Positions 8,614 through 18,109 are shown, counted from the stretch's first letter. The stretch: DNA of 58,580 nt from Fibrobacter intestinalis (GCF_900167415.1 NZ_FUWU01000014.1:4125-62704); one strand, 5' to 3'. Numbers and translations are program-made. Notes: generated from the letters alone by a model not told the origin.

Positions 8614-9855
8614 ATGAAAATTGCTCTTCTTACGAATGAATTTCCCCCCGACATCTACGGCGGTGCCGGCATCCACGTTCAATTTTTATCCCGCGAACTC
8701 CGCAACCATTGTGAAATCGAAGCGCGCGCATTCGGAAGCCAGAACGATTCCGAAAAGAATTTAAACGCCATCGGTTTTTCGCCCAAGTTGAATTCCCAGC
8801 CCGCCAATCCGAAATTGTCCAAAATTCTGAATCCGTTGGACATCAATCTGCAATGGATGAGCAGCCTCCAAGAAATTGACGTGGTGCATTGCCACACCTG
8901 GTACAGCCATTTTGGCGGCGTTCTCGCCAGTCGACTGCTGGAATGCCCGCTGATTTTGACGACCCATTCCCTGGAACCGCACCGCCCGTGGAAAGCGGAA
9001 CAGTTGGGAAACGGCGGTTACCAGATGAGTTCCTGGATAGAACGCACCGCTTACGAAGCCGCCGACGGCGTGATTGCGGTTTCTAACGAAATGAAGCGGG
9101 ACGTGATGGAACTCTATGGCGTTCCCGCCGATCGAGTCCAAGTCATTTATAACGGCATCGATCCCGATTTTTACAAGCCGACTTTTGAACCGGAAGTTTT
9201 GGATAAATACGGCATCGACAAGAGCAAACCGTTCATCCTTTTTGTCGGCAGAATCACCCGTCAAAAGGGCATTTCGCAACTGATCAGCGCCATTCCCCAC
9301 TTGAAAGAAGGCGTGCAGGTTGTGCTTTGCGCCGGTGCGCCCGACACGCCGGAACTCGCCGCGGAATGCGAAACCAAAATCCGCGCGCTACAGGCGACCC
9401 GAAAAGGAATTTTCTGGATACAGGAAATGATGCAGCACAAGGAATTGCGCGTTCTCTATTCATACGCATCCGCCTTTGTGACCCCATCGCTTTACGAACC
9501 CTTTGGCATTATCAATCTTGAAGCGATGAGCTGTGGAACTCCGGTAGTTGGCAGCGCCGTCGGCGGCATTCCCGAAATTATTGTCGATGGCAAAACAGGA
9601 TTCCTCGTTCCATTTGAAGCGACGTCTGCGACCAATTTTGAACCCAAAGATCCCGAAGTTTTCCAGCACGCCCTTGCCGACAAACTGAACGCCCTGTTGG
9701 ACAATCCCGATATGGCAAAAAAATTCGGCGAAGCGAGCCGCCAAAGAGCGGTAGATGTATTCAGCTGGAAAAGCATCGCCAAGCAGACTTTCAATTTTTA
9801 CGAGACGACCATTGCCCGTTATAAAGCGGAAGGTCCCCGAAAGTGTACAAAATGA
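8614..9855 (+). CDS. glgA: GT4-family glycogen synthase (GlgA/GlgM type)
   Basis: This is a GT-B fold glycosyltransferase of family GT4, resembling the actinobacterial/archaeal-type glycogen synthases that extend alpha-1,4-glucan or make maltose-1-phosphate. The N-terminal donor/acceptor cleft motif is NEFPPDIYGGAGIHV (8-22). HTWYSH and THSLEPHRPWK follow, then the second-domain motifs FVGRITRQKG and SLYEPFGIINLEAMSCGTP (about 291-309, with the paired Glu residues). NGID and GIPEIIVDGKTGFLVP are also typical. The 413-residue length matches this subfamily; classical GT5 GlgA is longer. Fibrobacter stores glycogen, which fits. Choosing between glycogen and maltose-1-phosphate synthesis needs biochemistry. 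Confidence 0.85.
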   Translation: MKIALLTNEFPPDIYGGAGIHVQFLSRELRNHCEIEARAFGSQNDSEKNLNAIGFSPKLNSQPANPKLSKILNPLDINLQWMSSLQEIDVVHCHTWYSHFGGVLASRLLECPLILTTHSLEPHRPWKAEQLGNGGYQMSSWIERTAYEAADGVIAVSNEMKRDVMELYGVPADRVQVIYNGIDPDFYKPTFEPEVLDKYGIDKSKPFILFVGRITRQKGISQLISAIPHLKEGVQVVLCAGAPDTPELAAECETKIRALQATRKGIFWIQEMMQHKELRVLYSYASAFVTPSLYEPFGIINLEAMSCGTPVVGSAVGGIPEIIVDGKTGFLVPFEATSATNFEPKDPEVFQHALADKLNALLDNPDMAKKFGEASRQRAVDVFSWKSIAKQTFNFYETTIARYKAEGPRKCTK

Positions 9856-9996
9856 AGTAGCTAGGGATTAGAGGGCAACTCTGTTTCCCTTAAGCCGAAT
9901 TGCCTTTTCCAAGACAAGGAGGCCTTCTCAATATTTTATTTCGCCATTTCAAATTCCGGTGGTCAAAGCTGCCGCAGCATTCGCATTCCACGGATT

Positions 9997-10686
9997 TCAA
10001 TGAAGAGTGCCTTTGTAAAACGCCGTCTTTCCTTTTTGAAAAACGCGAACAAAGTAATTTCCCGTAGGCAGATTTTCCCCGATCCAAGCTTCAAAATTTT
10101 CCCCGGCGATCCCTTCTTTGTTAAACGTCTTTAAAAATTTTCCGTCCGCATGAAAAATGGAAATATTTACCAAGCCATCTTCTTTCAAATAAAACAAAAT
10201 GCCTTCGCGTGAAAAAATGGGCAAAGCGTTATCCAAAGGACGGCCAACTTCAGAAAAAAACGGTTCTTTTTCCATATAGACGGCAGCATCCAAATTCAGA
10301 AATTCCATCCGGCCCAGCAGAAAACGATTTTTAGCGCTGTCCTCTCCTTTCGTTTCCGCCGATTCTACAATCAATTTTTCGCGGCGGATTTTTCTCCAAA
10401 GTGTATCGTTTTGACGCAAAATACAGACGTTTAAAATTTCTCCAGGCCTTCCCCGAAAAAAAGACAAACCCGATTCCAGCGATTTTCCGGCAAGTGAAAT
10501 TCCATCCACAGCAAGCAGCTTGTCTCCGACGGCAATTCCCGCTTTTTCCGCAGGCGCATCCCGCACGACACCAACAACTTCAAAACCCGCTTCAAAAGGA
10601 TAAACAGCAAGGCCTATTCCGCCAAAAATTTCCGTCGCCAAAGCCGCTTTGATGAAAACGGCAAAATAGAATCCAAATTTTCGCAT
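9997..10686 (-). CDS. Secreted PDZ-domain protein with T9SS-like C-terminal domain
   Basis: This protein has 229 residues. A signal peptide (YFAVFIKAALA) is followed by a PDZ domain at about residues 22-100. It shows the carboxylate-binding-type loop GGIGLAV and the core VVGVVRDAPAEKAGIAVGDKLLAVDGISL. No protease domain is attached. Residues about 165-229 resemble a T9SS sorting domain (VNISIFHADGKFLKTF, LPTGNYFVRVFQKGK). It is probably exported and held at the surface, binding peptide termini of a partner. The gene stands alone, separated from sbcC by a terminator. Confidence 0.75.
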   Translation of the reverse strand: MRKFGFYFAVFIKAALATEIFGGIGLAVYPFEAGFEVVGVVRDAPAEKAGIAVGDKLLAVDGISLAGKSLESGLSFFRGRPGEILNVCILRQNDTLWRKIRREKLIVESAETKGEDSAKNRFLLGRMEFLNLDAAVYMEKEPFFSEVGRPLDNALPIFSREGILFYLKEDGLVNISIFHADGKFLKTFNKEGIAGENFEAWIGENLPTGNYFVRVFQKGKTAFYKGTLH

Positions 10687-10737
10687 CGTCGCGCCCTCTT
10701 TGCTTTCAAAACATCACCGAAAACATCTGAATTTAAA

Positions 10738-10767
10738 CGAAAAATCGCACCCGGCAAGGATGCGATA
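10738..10767 (-). terminator. Rho-independent terminator of the sbcDC operon
   Basis: On the minus strand a 9-bp stem (ATCGCATCC / GGGTGCGAT, one T-G wobble) with a 5-base loop runs into TTTTT. It lies about 35 bp downstream of the sbcC stop. Confidence 0.75.
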
Positions 10768-10801
10768 AGAAAAATTTCAAAACTTTAATCGGTTAATCGT
10801 T

Positions 10802-13800
10802 TCACGCCGAGAGATTTTGCCTTTTGAATTCTTCAACGCCAGCTCCTACAATCCGGCTGCGTCCATTGCCGACCGGAATAACTTCAATATGGTTGGGAAT
10901 CCCGTCTTTCACCAAATCCACATGAGAAATAACGCCAATCTGCTTGTCGCCGCTTTCTCCTAAATTGCGCAAAACATCAATGGCTTTTTGCAATTTCTTT
11001 TCGTCCAAAGAACCAAAGCCCTCGTCCAAAAATAGCGTGTCAATTCGAACGCGTTGGCTTGCCAACGAAGAGAGTCCCAGTGCCAGCGAAAGGCTGACCA
11101 GAAAAGATTCCCCGCCCGACAGATTCGCCACGGGTCTAGCCATTCCACATTCCGCATCATAAAGCCCCATATTCATGCTGTTGTCATATTTCAACTTGTA
11201 ACGCGGAGCCAAAGCGCATAAATGCTTGTTTGCAGCGACAATCAGTTTTTTCAAAGTCAGCTGCTGAACATAATTCACAAAAAGTTTTCCGTCGGAACTG
11301 CCGATAAGCTTGCACAGCGTATCCCAAATATGGAACGTTTTTTCCTGCGCTTCTTTTTGACGCAGGAATTCCTCCGCCCGTTTTTGCGCATCTCGATTCA
11401 CGGATAATTTATTCGAAGTTTCCATGATCCGGGAGTCCAAATCTTTCAATTCCTTTTCCAGTATTTCCAACTTGGAAGCTACGGTTTGCAGAGTCGCTTG
11501 TTCCGTTTCCGCAGAGCGCAATTCATTCAGTTGCTTTTCCGCTTGTTGCAGCTGTCCGCTTTTGGCGGCATATTCCGCAGTTACCTGCTCCACTTTTTGC
11601 AAAAGCTCCTGACGATCCTTTTCGGAAACAATCGCTTTTGTCACATCGTCTTTGGTCGCAAAACTGCATTCCCGCAATTTTGCCATAAACGCTTCTTCCA
11701 AACGATTTTTTTCCTGTTCGACCTTGGACAAGTCTTCTAAAATCATTTGCAACTGAGATTTTAAAGAGGTCAAAAGTTGCAAATTTTGATTGTAGTCCTT
11801 TTCCAATTCTTTTTTCCGACAGACGAGATTTTCAATTTTCGCAGCATATTCCTGCCGATCGGCGGCGACATCTTTATTTCCAAAAAGTTTTTCCCGATTC
11901 AAGGAACGTTCTTGCAGATCCTTTTGCTGTTGCAATAGATTCTGCTCCAAATTTTGAAGATCCGCATTTTCCGTTTCCATGCTGGCCGCCAAAGATTTTT
12001 CGTCGGCATCCAAAATGTTCAGCTGATTTTTCGCATTATCGATTTTCAGAATGCAATTATTCCATTCCGTAATCCATTGACGAAGTTTGCATAGCACCGT
12101 CTGCTGCTGAAGCAAATCCTTTTCGGCAAATCCATAAGGTTTTAATTTTTCCGTGACGGATGCCAGAATATTTTCTACAGCCAGTTTCTTTTCTTGAACA
12201 TTCTTTTCACAAGCCAGGACATTTTCCTTTCCATGATTCCATTCGTTAAGACTCAGCTCTTCCGCGGATTTGGCTTTTTCATAAGTGCTTTGCAAATGAT
12301 TCAAACGGGCGGCTGTCGCCGAAATTTCCCCAGCAAAAACGGGTTCGGTGTGCGGCAAATGAAATGGATTTCCACAGACAGGACAGGTATCGCCATCACG
12401 AAGAGAGGTCTGCACAAATAGCGCAATTTTATGGATGTCATTTGAAAAACTTTTATCCCTTTCCGCGGCGGCATTCTTGTATTCTGCAACTTTTATCCGA
12501 TAGTCTTTTTCCAACTTATCCAATTGCACCTTCGCCGTTTCCAAAGAACCATTCGCTTTTTCAAAATTGTCCTGCGCCGTTTTCCATTGTTGCAACCGGT
12601 CGGCAATCACCGCGATTTCACTTTCGAGCGCCTGATGCGAAGCATGATCCTTTTTATAACGGAGATTCGCATCCAATTCCTTTTCAACAGCCGCCCGCCG
12701 CGTTTTGCAGCTTTCCAGCTTCAACGAAATCTGCTTGATGCGATTCTTTTTGTCGGCAATTTCAGATTCTTTTTCCTGGCAGGATTTTTTCAAATTCAAT
12801 ATCTCGGCATCCCATTGGGAAACTTTATCCCGAAGAGCATCGCGATTTTTATTTTCCCGTTGCAAAGCTTCTTCTTCTTGACTCCACTTTTCCAAATCGG
12901 ATTGAAGTCGTCGCCCGTCCTCTTCCTTCAACGGAATATCTTTCTGCAATTTTTCCTTTTGACTGCACTTCTGTGCATAATCCATTTGAGTGCGCTCCAG
13001 CGTATCCCAAACAGGTTTCACTTCCTGTGCCTTGTTGCCGCGATCAAGCCTTTGTCGAACTTCTTTCAATTTTTCCTTTTCACTCTGGAGTTCTGCAAAA
13101 GCCGATCGCAGTTCCTGACATTCCTTTTCCGCTTTTTTCAATGCCAGCAAGCTGCTCTGTAGATTTTCGTATTTTTTTTGCTCTTCGGTTTTTGTTTTTT
13201 TCGTATTCTTCGCCGATTCCATCCAGGCTGTCATATCCCGCAATTCACTTTCTGAAAGCAACTGGATATCGGATAATTGCTTCGCGATAGAATCTCTTTT
13301 TTCCTTTTCTTTTTTGTTTCGTTCAAAAACTTCCTGGGAAATTTTCCGATAAATTTCTTGCCCGGAAAGTTTTTCCAAAATAAGGGCTTTTTCATCCCGG
13401 CTGCTTTTCAAAAAGCTGTCAAATCCGCCCTGCGGAAGCATCACCGCTCGCATAAATTGGTCAAAATTCAGACCGACGACTTCTTCAATTTTTTTCCCGA
13501 CTTCATTTTTTTTGTAAACATCGTCATGAGCAACAAACTGTCCCTTTTCAAAAAACAGCAATTTCCATTCGGCATTTTGAATAGCCCCCGTGGGACTGTT
13601 CCGGCTACGGTGAACGCTCCATTTTACTTGATAACGACGTCCCAGCGATTCAAATTCCACTTCGGAAAAAGTTTCGCCCGTTCCCGAAGTCATTATCATT
13701 TCCGAAATGCCATCGACTTTCTGCTTGTCCGCAACATTCTTTTGCCTTGGCGTTTTTCCATAAAGAGCCAACGAAATCGCATCCAGAATCGACGTTTTTC

Positions 13801-13924
13801 CCGAGCCCGTCGGTCCCGAAATCGCAAACAGGTGATTGCGTACAAAAGACGGATCGTCAAAACGAATGTTCCATTCTCCCGCCAAGGAATTCACATTTTT
13901 AAAATGCAGACTTAAAATTTTCAT
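10802..13924 (-). CDS. sbcC: Exonuclease subunit SbcC (Rad50-like)
   Basis: This is the ATPase subunit of the SbcCD nuclease, which cuts hairpins and processes blocked DNA ends. The 1040-residue protein has the N-terminal Walker A GPTGSGKTSILDAISLALYG. Long coiled coils flank a zinc hook (CPVCGNPFH, Cys514/Cys517). The C-terminal lobe carries the signature NLSGGESFLVSLSLALG and Walker B TLFLDEGFGSLD. Its start overlaps the sbcD stop by 4 bp (ATGA), so the two are translationally coupled. All key motifs are intact. Confidence 0.96.
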   Translation of the reverse strand: MKILSLHFKNVNSLAGEWNIRFDDPSFVRNHLFAISGPTGSGKTSILDAISLALYGKTPRQKNVADKQKVDGISEMIMTSGTGETFSEVEFESLGRRYQVKWSVHRSRNSPTGAIQNAEWKLLFFEKGQFVAHDDVYKKNEVGKKIEEVVGLNFDQFMRAVMLPQGGFDSFLKSSRDEKALILEKLSGQEIYRKISQEVFERNKKEKEKRDSIAKQLSDIQLLSESELRDMTAWMESAKNTKKTKTEEQKKYENLQSSLLALKKAEKECQELRSAFAELQSEKEKLKEVRQRLDRGNKAQEVKPVWDTLERTQMDYAQKCSQKEKLQKDIPLKEEDGRRLQSDLEKWSQEEEALQRENKNRDALRDKVSQWDAEILNLKKSCQEKESEIADKKNRIKQISLKLESCKTRRAAVEKELDANLRYKKDHASHQALESEIAVIADRLQQWKTAQDNFEKANGSLETAKVQLDKLEKDYRIKVAEYKNAAAERDKSFSNDIHKIALFVQTSLRDGDTCPVCGNPFHLPHTEPVFAGEISATAARLNHLQSTYEKAKSAEELSLNEWNHGKENVLACEKNVQEKKLAVENILASVTEKLKPYGFAEKDLLQQQTVLCKLRQWITEWNNCILKIDNAKNQLNILDADEKSLAASMETENADLQNLEQNLLQQQKDLQERSLNREKLFGNKDVAADRQEYAAKIENLVCRKKELEKDYNQNLQLLTSLKSQLQMILEDLSKVEQEKNRLEEAFMAKLRECSFATKDDVTKAIVSEKDRQELLQKVEQVTAEYAAKSGQLQQAEKQLNELRSAETEQATLQTVASKLEILEKELKDLDSRIMETSNKLSVNRDAQKRAEEFLRQKEAQEKTFHIWDTLCKLIGSSDGKLFVNYVQQLTLKKLIVAANKHLCALAPRYKLKYDNSMNMGLYDAECGMARPVANLSGGESFLVSLSLALGLSSLASQRVRIDTLFLDEGFGSLDEKKLQKAIDVLRNLGESGDKQIGVISHVDLVKDGIPNHIEVIPVGNGRSRIVGAGVEEFKRQNLSA

Positions 13925-15177
13925 TCTTCTTTTCCTTCTTGGAGTTGCTTCAAAATTTCTTGAAAAGCTTCTTCAACCTGTTTTTTCAATTCCGGGGGCA
14001 AATTTGCGCCATCGCTATCTTGCAAGCGCAAAGCAAAAACCTCGGACGGAGAAAAATCCGAAAGATCCCTTTCCTCTTCCTGAAATTCAGAATTGCCATC
14101 AATCCGAGCGACGTACTCCGCTTTGAGCAATTCAAGATCCGTTTTTTCAAAATCCGCCAAAAGGACGTTCCGCAAATCCCCGACAGCGCCCGCCCCTGCA
14201 AATTGCACACGAACCCAAGCTTTGGGCGATTCCTGGGCGGCAAGTTCCATTTTCCGGCGAATGTCCTGCAAATCATCTCCGCGAATCGTCAGCAATTTGC
14301 GGAATGTCGGAACCTGAATTTCACGGACAAGCGGCTCCTTTCCTTCTTCAAAATCCACCAGCAGGACCGCATTTCCCCGATTCGCTTCGTCAAATCCCAT
14401 CGGCAGAGGAGAACCGGAATAGCGGATTCGATTTTCACCCGCAACTTTCTGCGCCCGATGGATATGCCCCAAAGCAACATAGTCAAAATCCGGCGGAAAA
14501 ATATCCGTATTCACATTTTGCAGATTTCCCACCACCGAGTATTCCGTATCGGCAGCATTTTCCGAAAGGGACGCTCCCGCCGCATACAAATGCGCCATAG
14601 CGACAATCGGGCAATTTTTTCCCAAAGTTTCCCGTTTTTGCAAAGCGATTTTTTTCAATTTTTCAAAATGCGCGCGAGTTCCCTCCCGTACAAATTCTTC
14701 GTTCGTTGTCGGTTTTTCGCTTTCCAAGCTAGCCTGAAGAGCCGCGTCTCGCAAATAAGGAGCCGCGCAGACGATGATTTGAGGATTTTCCGCCGACGGC
14801 AACGCAAAAACTTCATTTTCAAAATGCGTTTCCTTGTTCGGAGTCGCCACAACGCGCACGTTCAGCAATTCCAAAACAGAACTGGCCGCATTCAATGTCG
14901 AAGGCGAATCGTGGTTTCCCGCCGTAATCACCACATTTTTGCAGCAGGTCCCATTCAATTCCGTCAAAAAAGAAAAATACAGCTCCTGAACCGCATTGCT
15001 GGGCGAACCCGTATCAAAGACATCGCCAGAAACCAAAAGCGCATCGACTTTTTGATCGATAATTGTTCCTTTCAACCAATCCAAAAATTTTTTGTATTCA
15101 TCTATGCGAGAACGTTCGTGCAACGAATTGCCCAAATGCCAATCCGAAGTATGCAAAATTCTGTATCCAGTACTCAT
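13921..15177 (-). CDS. sbcD: Exonuclease subunit SbcD (Mre11-like)
   Basis: This is the metallophosphoesterase subunit of SbcCD. Conserved metal ligands are seen in TSDWHLGNSL (near the N-terminus), LVSGDVFDTGSP, ITAGNHDSP and ALGHIHRAQ. At 418 residues it is of normal length, with a C-terminal capping region rich in charged residues. It is the first gene of a two-gene operon with sbcC (4-bp overlap). The start is the ATG at 15177. The upstream gap holds a dispersed repeat. Confidence 0.95.
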   Translation of the reverse strand: MSTGYRILHTSDWHLGNSLHERSRIDEYKKFLDWLKGTIIDQKVDALLVSGDVFDTGSPSNAVQELYFSFLTELNGTCCKNVVITAGNHDSPSTLNAASSVLELLNVRVVATPNKETHFENEVFALPSAENPQIIVCAAPYLRDAALQASLESEKPTTNEEFVREGTRAHFEKLKKIALQKRETLGKNCPIVAMAHLYAAGASLSENAADTEYSVVGNLQNVNTDIFPPDFDYVALGHIHRAQKVAGENRIRYSGSPLPMGFDEANRGNAVLLVDFEEGKEPLVREIQVPTFRKLLTIRGDDLQDIRRKMELAAQESPKAWVRVQFAGAGAVGDLRNVLLADFEKTDLELLKAEYVARIDGNSEFQEEERDLSDFSPSEVFALRLQDSDGANLPPELKKQVEEAFQEILKQLQEGKEE

Positions 15178-15296
15178 GCCCTAAATCTAAATCCGTTTTC
15201 CCGTCAAAATTGACAACTGGATACCCCCCAATTTGTTCTGCATCACACAAAACGCCGTTTCCATTTCATGCAGCCTAAAGATGAAGTGTTCAGCTA

Positions 15297-15352
15297 GCGG
15301 TCCCTGCCCTTCGACAAGCACTGCAGCCGTTTGTCGAACTAGTCGAATAGCC
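15297..15352. repeat. CCCTTCGACAAG-type dispersed repeat
   Basis: The stretch carries CGGTCCCTGCCCTTCGACAA, followed by GCAGCCGTTTGTCGAACTAG. It belongs to the same family as copies near 2.2, 27.9 and 48.3 kb. The rest of the 15178-15410 gap shows no gene. Confidence 0.55.
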
Positions 15353-15387
15353 GAACTGACAACAAGCCACTCCCAAGCCGCCGATTT

Positions 15388-15429
15388 TTGAAAATGAATT
15401 TTCAAGCACAATGTTAAGAACGTTCTCAA
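15388..15429. promoter_or_regulatory. Two palindromes at the 5' end of the TIGR02147 gene
   Basis: A perfect inverted repeat, TTGAAAATGAATTTTCAA (15388-15405), is followed by TTAAGAACGTTCTCAA (15414-15429, one mismatched pair). The second lies inside the frame if translation starts at 15411, but upstream if the GTG at 15450 is used. They look like operator sites, possibly for autoregulation. Confidence 0.4.
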
Positions 15430-16286
15430 AAAATAGTTATATTGAGAATGTGAAAAAATTTGCCGACATCTTTCAATACACGCATTTCCGCAAATTCCTT
15501 GCAGAATACCAGAATGCCCGTTCTCAAGTCGAGCCGGGATTCAATCGCACTTCCATTTGCGTCCAGCTGGGACTTCCCAAAACCAGAAGCTATTTCGCCG
15601 ATGTTCTCCGCGGGAAAAAAGTTTCCCCCCGCATGGTGCGCAAATTCATTGAAATTTTGGAACTGGACAAAAAAGAAGCCCGCTATTTTGAAGCGATGGT
15701 TCAGCTGGATCAGGCCAAATCGGACGCCCTCCGCAAAGAAGCCATGGAAGAGCTGCTCAAAATCAATCCGAATCCGCAGATGCTTTTGCATTCCGACGCT
15801 TACGAGTATTATGCGGAATGGTATCACAGCGCGCTTTTCGCCATTCTCGACGTCATCGATGTTAAAGACGATCTTTCTCCCGTAGCCAAACGTATTTTTC
15901 CCAAAGTCACTCCGGGCAAATTGAACGAATCCCTTGCGCTTTTGAAAAGACTCGGACTTGTTCGCCAAAATGAAGACGGCTTTTGGAAACCGACCCAAGA
16001 CGCCATTTCCAGTGGGCCATACAACAATCAGGAACTTATCCGCGAATACCAGCTGCAATGTTTTGAACTTTCCAAAAGCGCACTGCTTTCGCCGGGGAAA
16101 AATCCGCAAGTGATGAGCACTCTGGTTTTCAGCATTTCCCGCAACGCGTATCGGGAAATCGAAGCCGAATTGCAGGCGTTCAAGACCAGAACCCGGCAGA
16201 TCATCGCCAAGGACAACGAAAAGGCCGACGGCGTCTACCACATGAACATTCACCTGTTTTCCAATCTGGACGAGGAGGGAAAATGA
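15411..16286 (+). CDS. TIGR02147-family protein (Fibrobacter-type putative regulator)
   Basis: This protein belongs to a family found in large numbers in Fibrobacter, thought to be regulatory but not functionally proven. It shows IFQYTHFRKFLAEYQ near the N-terminus. A helix-turn-helix-like stretch (SICVQLGLPKTRSYFADVLRGKK) precedes the family hallmark LLKRLGLVRQNEDGFWKPTQ. The ATG at 15411 gives 291 residues. The GTG at 15450 gives 278, closer to the usual length, and neither has a good Shine-Dalgarno sequence. Its stop overlaps the ATG of the next gene by 4 bp (ATGA). This coupling to a secreted LamG lipoprotein suggests a paired function. Confidence 0.8.
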   Translation: MLRTFSKNSYIENVKKFADIFQYTHFRKFLAEYQNARSQVEPGFNRTSICVQLGLPKTRSYFADVLRGKKVSPRMVRKFIEILELDKKEARYFEAMVQLDQAKSDALRKEAMEELLKINPNPQMLLHSDAYEYYAEWYHSALFAILDVIDVKDDLSPVAKRIFPKVTPGKLNESLALLKRLGLVRQNEDGFWKPTQDAISSGPYNNQELIREYQLQCFELSKSALLSPGKNPQVMSTLVFSISRNAYREIEAELQAFKTRTRQIIAKDNEKADGVYHMNIHLFSNLDEEGK

Positions 16287-17461
16287 ACTTTCGGCATTCC
16301 CTTTTAATCGCAAATCTTTTCGCCATTTACTTCGCCGCTTGCAGCAGCCAGGATCACGCCGGAGTGCTTACCGAAACCGAATCGGGCCAAACACTGGCGG
16401 GCATCATCACCAATCCTTCTGGATCGCCGCTTTCCAAAGTCGCCGTCTATATGGTGAAAAGCGGATTCAACGCCGTCCAAGATTCCATCCTTTTAAAAAC
16501 TGAATCCGCTGAAGACGGTTCGTTTGTACTCCATTCCGAAAGAATTCCCACAGGGACATACACTATCCTTTTTGAAAATGAAGAAGAAGATTCGGGAGCC
16601 AAAGCCAGCATATCCCTGCAAAATTCCGACACGCTTCCATTTCATCAGGTCCTTCTTCCCTATTCGCAAATCGCGATTTCTCTTTCGGGATTCGGGCTTT
16701 CCGAAAACGATACCGTTTGCATTCCGGAAACATTTGTCTGCCAAACGATTTCCGCAGAAGACGTTCAAAACGACATTGCCGTCGTTTCTAAAATTCCCGC
16801 CGCCGATTATTCGCAACTTCTTGTTTTTAAAGGCGAAGCGTTCAGCATTCCCGTTCTCTGGAATATCGATAGCGGAAACGTCTATGCGGCAAATTCCGCC
16901 GAGGACGATTCTGCATTTTCCATTTTGGACCATCTCCGTTTTGCCAAGGACAGTCCCACCAATCTCCCCGATACCACCCGCGATTTCGAAGTTTTCCAAA
17001 ATGAAAAAGTCGCCATTTCTTTTTGGGTAAAATTGCCAGAAGACGCCTTTGGTGCAGACTCCAACGTCGCCCTCTTTACCGCGATGCAAGATTCCTTGGG
17101 ATTTGTCGTTCGGCAAAATTCCAGCAATCAAAAGAAAGCCATTGGAGTGGAGCTTTTTGTGAAAGCGGATTCGCTGGTGATTTCCGACACGACCATTTAC
17201 GGTTCCATGAAAATTCTAGATGATGCGTGGCACCAGATTGCCGTTCTCTTGAACGGAAAGCATATCGCTGTGATGCTGGACGGAGAAGTCATTCGGGACA
17301 CGGATTTTAAACGCGAAAATGGATTCGGCAATTTGACAAATTTCATCATTGGCGATCCCCGGCTGAAAGGAACAATCGATATTTTCCGCTTATACGACGG
17401 GGAACAAGATTCTTTATGGATGCGCACGCTGTATAAAATGGAAAAACGAAACCGGATTTAA
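16283..17461 (+). CDS. Lipoprotein with carboxypeptidase-regulatory-like and LamG domains
   Basis: This 392-residue envelope protein has a lipoprotein signal (IYFAACSS, Cys20). Residues about 38-110 fit a carboxypeptidase-regulatory/CNA-B-like beta domain (LAGIITNPSGSPLSKVAVYM, DGSFVL, GTYTILFE). Residues about 235-385 fit a LamG/concanavalin A-like domain (AISFWVKLPED, DDAWHQIAVLLNGKHIAVML, NFIIGD, IDIFRLYD). Known members of these folds bind glycans or proteins; the ligand here is unknown. A strong GAGGAGGGA lies just before the ATG at 16283, within the end of the upstream gene, so expression is coupled. Confidence 0.8.
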   Translation: MNFRHSLLIANLFAIYFAACSSQDHAGVLTETESGQTLAGIITNPSGSPLSKVAVYMVKSGFNAVQDSILLKTESAEDGSFVLHSERIPTGTYTILFENEEEDSGAKASISLQNSDTLPFHQVLLPYSQIAISLSGFGLSENDTVCIPETFVCQTISAEDVQNDIAVVSKIPAADYSQLLVFKGEAFSIPVLWNIDSGNVYAANSAEDDSAFSILDHLRFAKDSPTNLPDTTRDFEVFQNEKVAISFWVKLPEDAFGADSNVALFTAMQDSLGFVVRQNSSNQKKAIGVELFVKADSLVISDTTIYGSMKILDDAWHQIAVLLNGKHIAVMLDGEVIRDTDFKRENGFGNLTNFIIGDPRLKGTIDIFRLYDGEQDSLWMRTLYKMEKRNRI

Positions 17462-17462
17462 A

Positions 17463-17579
17463 ATGAACAAGAATCATATCGCTAAAGCCATTTTTAGAGG
17501 CACTCTTTTGGGGAATATGCGCTATTTTCACTTGCAAAAATTGCGATTCATCTTTGCAAGAAATTGGGTTTGCTCATGA
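17463..17579 (+). other. Short degenerate reading frame after the LamG gene
   Basis: An ATG one base after the LamG stop opens 38 codons. A shift of one base part-way through yields a lipoprotein-like continuation (AIFTCKNCDSS). It may be the broken start of another lipoprotein whose 3' part was lost. Evidence is thin. Confidence 0.2.
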
Positions 17580-17887
17580 AACAACGGAACTATCCGCGAG
17601 TTTTACCCAAGGAACAACTTGAGCTTCCGTTAAGGGCATTTCCTTTGCTCCGGCATATACGACGGTCCTCTGTTCGGGTGAAAAACCAGAAATTTTTCCC
17701 CAGAAATTCAAGTTGTCCAGAAATTCACGGTTGAAAGTTTCGCCTGACTTGATTTCGTATGCGAAGGGCATTCCATTTCTATCTTGAATCAGATCCACCT
17801 CGTGACCAACATTGTCTCGCCAAAAAGAAAGCCGAGGCTCCCTGCCCTGATTCAAGGATTTTTTTCTTGTATTTCACGTGGGATCAT
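17574..17887 (-). pseudogene. Internally deleted DUF4143-type AAA ATPase remnant
   Basis: Residues reading NQGREPRLSFWRDNVGHEVD and YEIKSGETF match the C-terminal DUF4143 part of a widespread family of ATPases of about 400 residues. Only about 93 residues remain. The frame has a stop six codons upstream. In another frame an ATG at 17887 gives MIPREIQEKNP, which resembles the family's N-terminus. The whole AAA core is therefore missing, consistent with one internal deletion. Not expected to function. Confidence 0.6.
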
Positions 17888-18038
17888 GGGATACTGCCTT
17901 CAGACTTTTTTTTACAAATACAAAATCAAACTTTAAAATTGTAAAGTCTGTACATTGTAACCACTAAGTCGTTTTCTTTTTTGGGGAAAGGGGCATCGTA
18001 AAAAAATGAACGAAAACACGCTTTTTTGAAGAAAATGC

Positions 18039-18067
18039 TTGACAATTAGCCATTTACACAATATTAA
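18039..18067 (+). promoter_or_regulatory. Sigma-70-type promoter of the 18-25 kb operon
   Basis: A perfect -35 box TTGACA (18039-18044), a 17-bp spacer and a -10-like TATTAA (18062-18067) lie about 40 bp before the first start codon of the beta-helix protein gene. Confidence 0.6.
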
Positions 18068-18109
18068 AATATTGCTAAATTATTACAACTAAAAAAACAA
18101 GAGGATGCA

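Noticed and set aside
13939-15213. 424-codon plus-strand ORF opposite sbcD, and similar long antisense frames elsewhere
   Set aside because: They mirror strongly supported genes, have Arg/Ile/Phe-biased composition from the codon pattern of the other strand, and show no domains.
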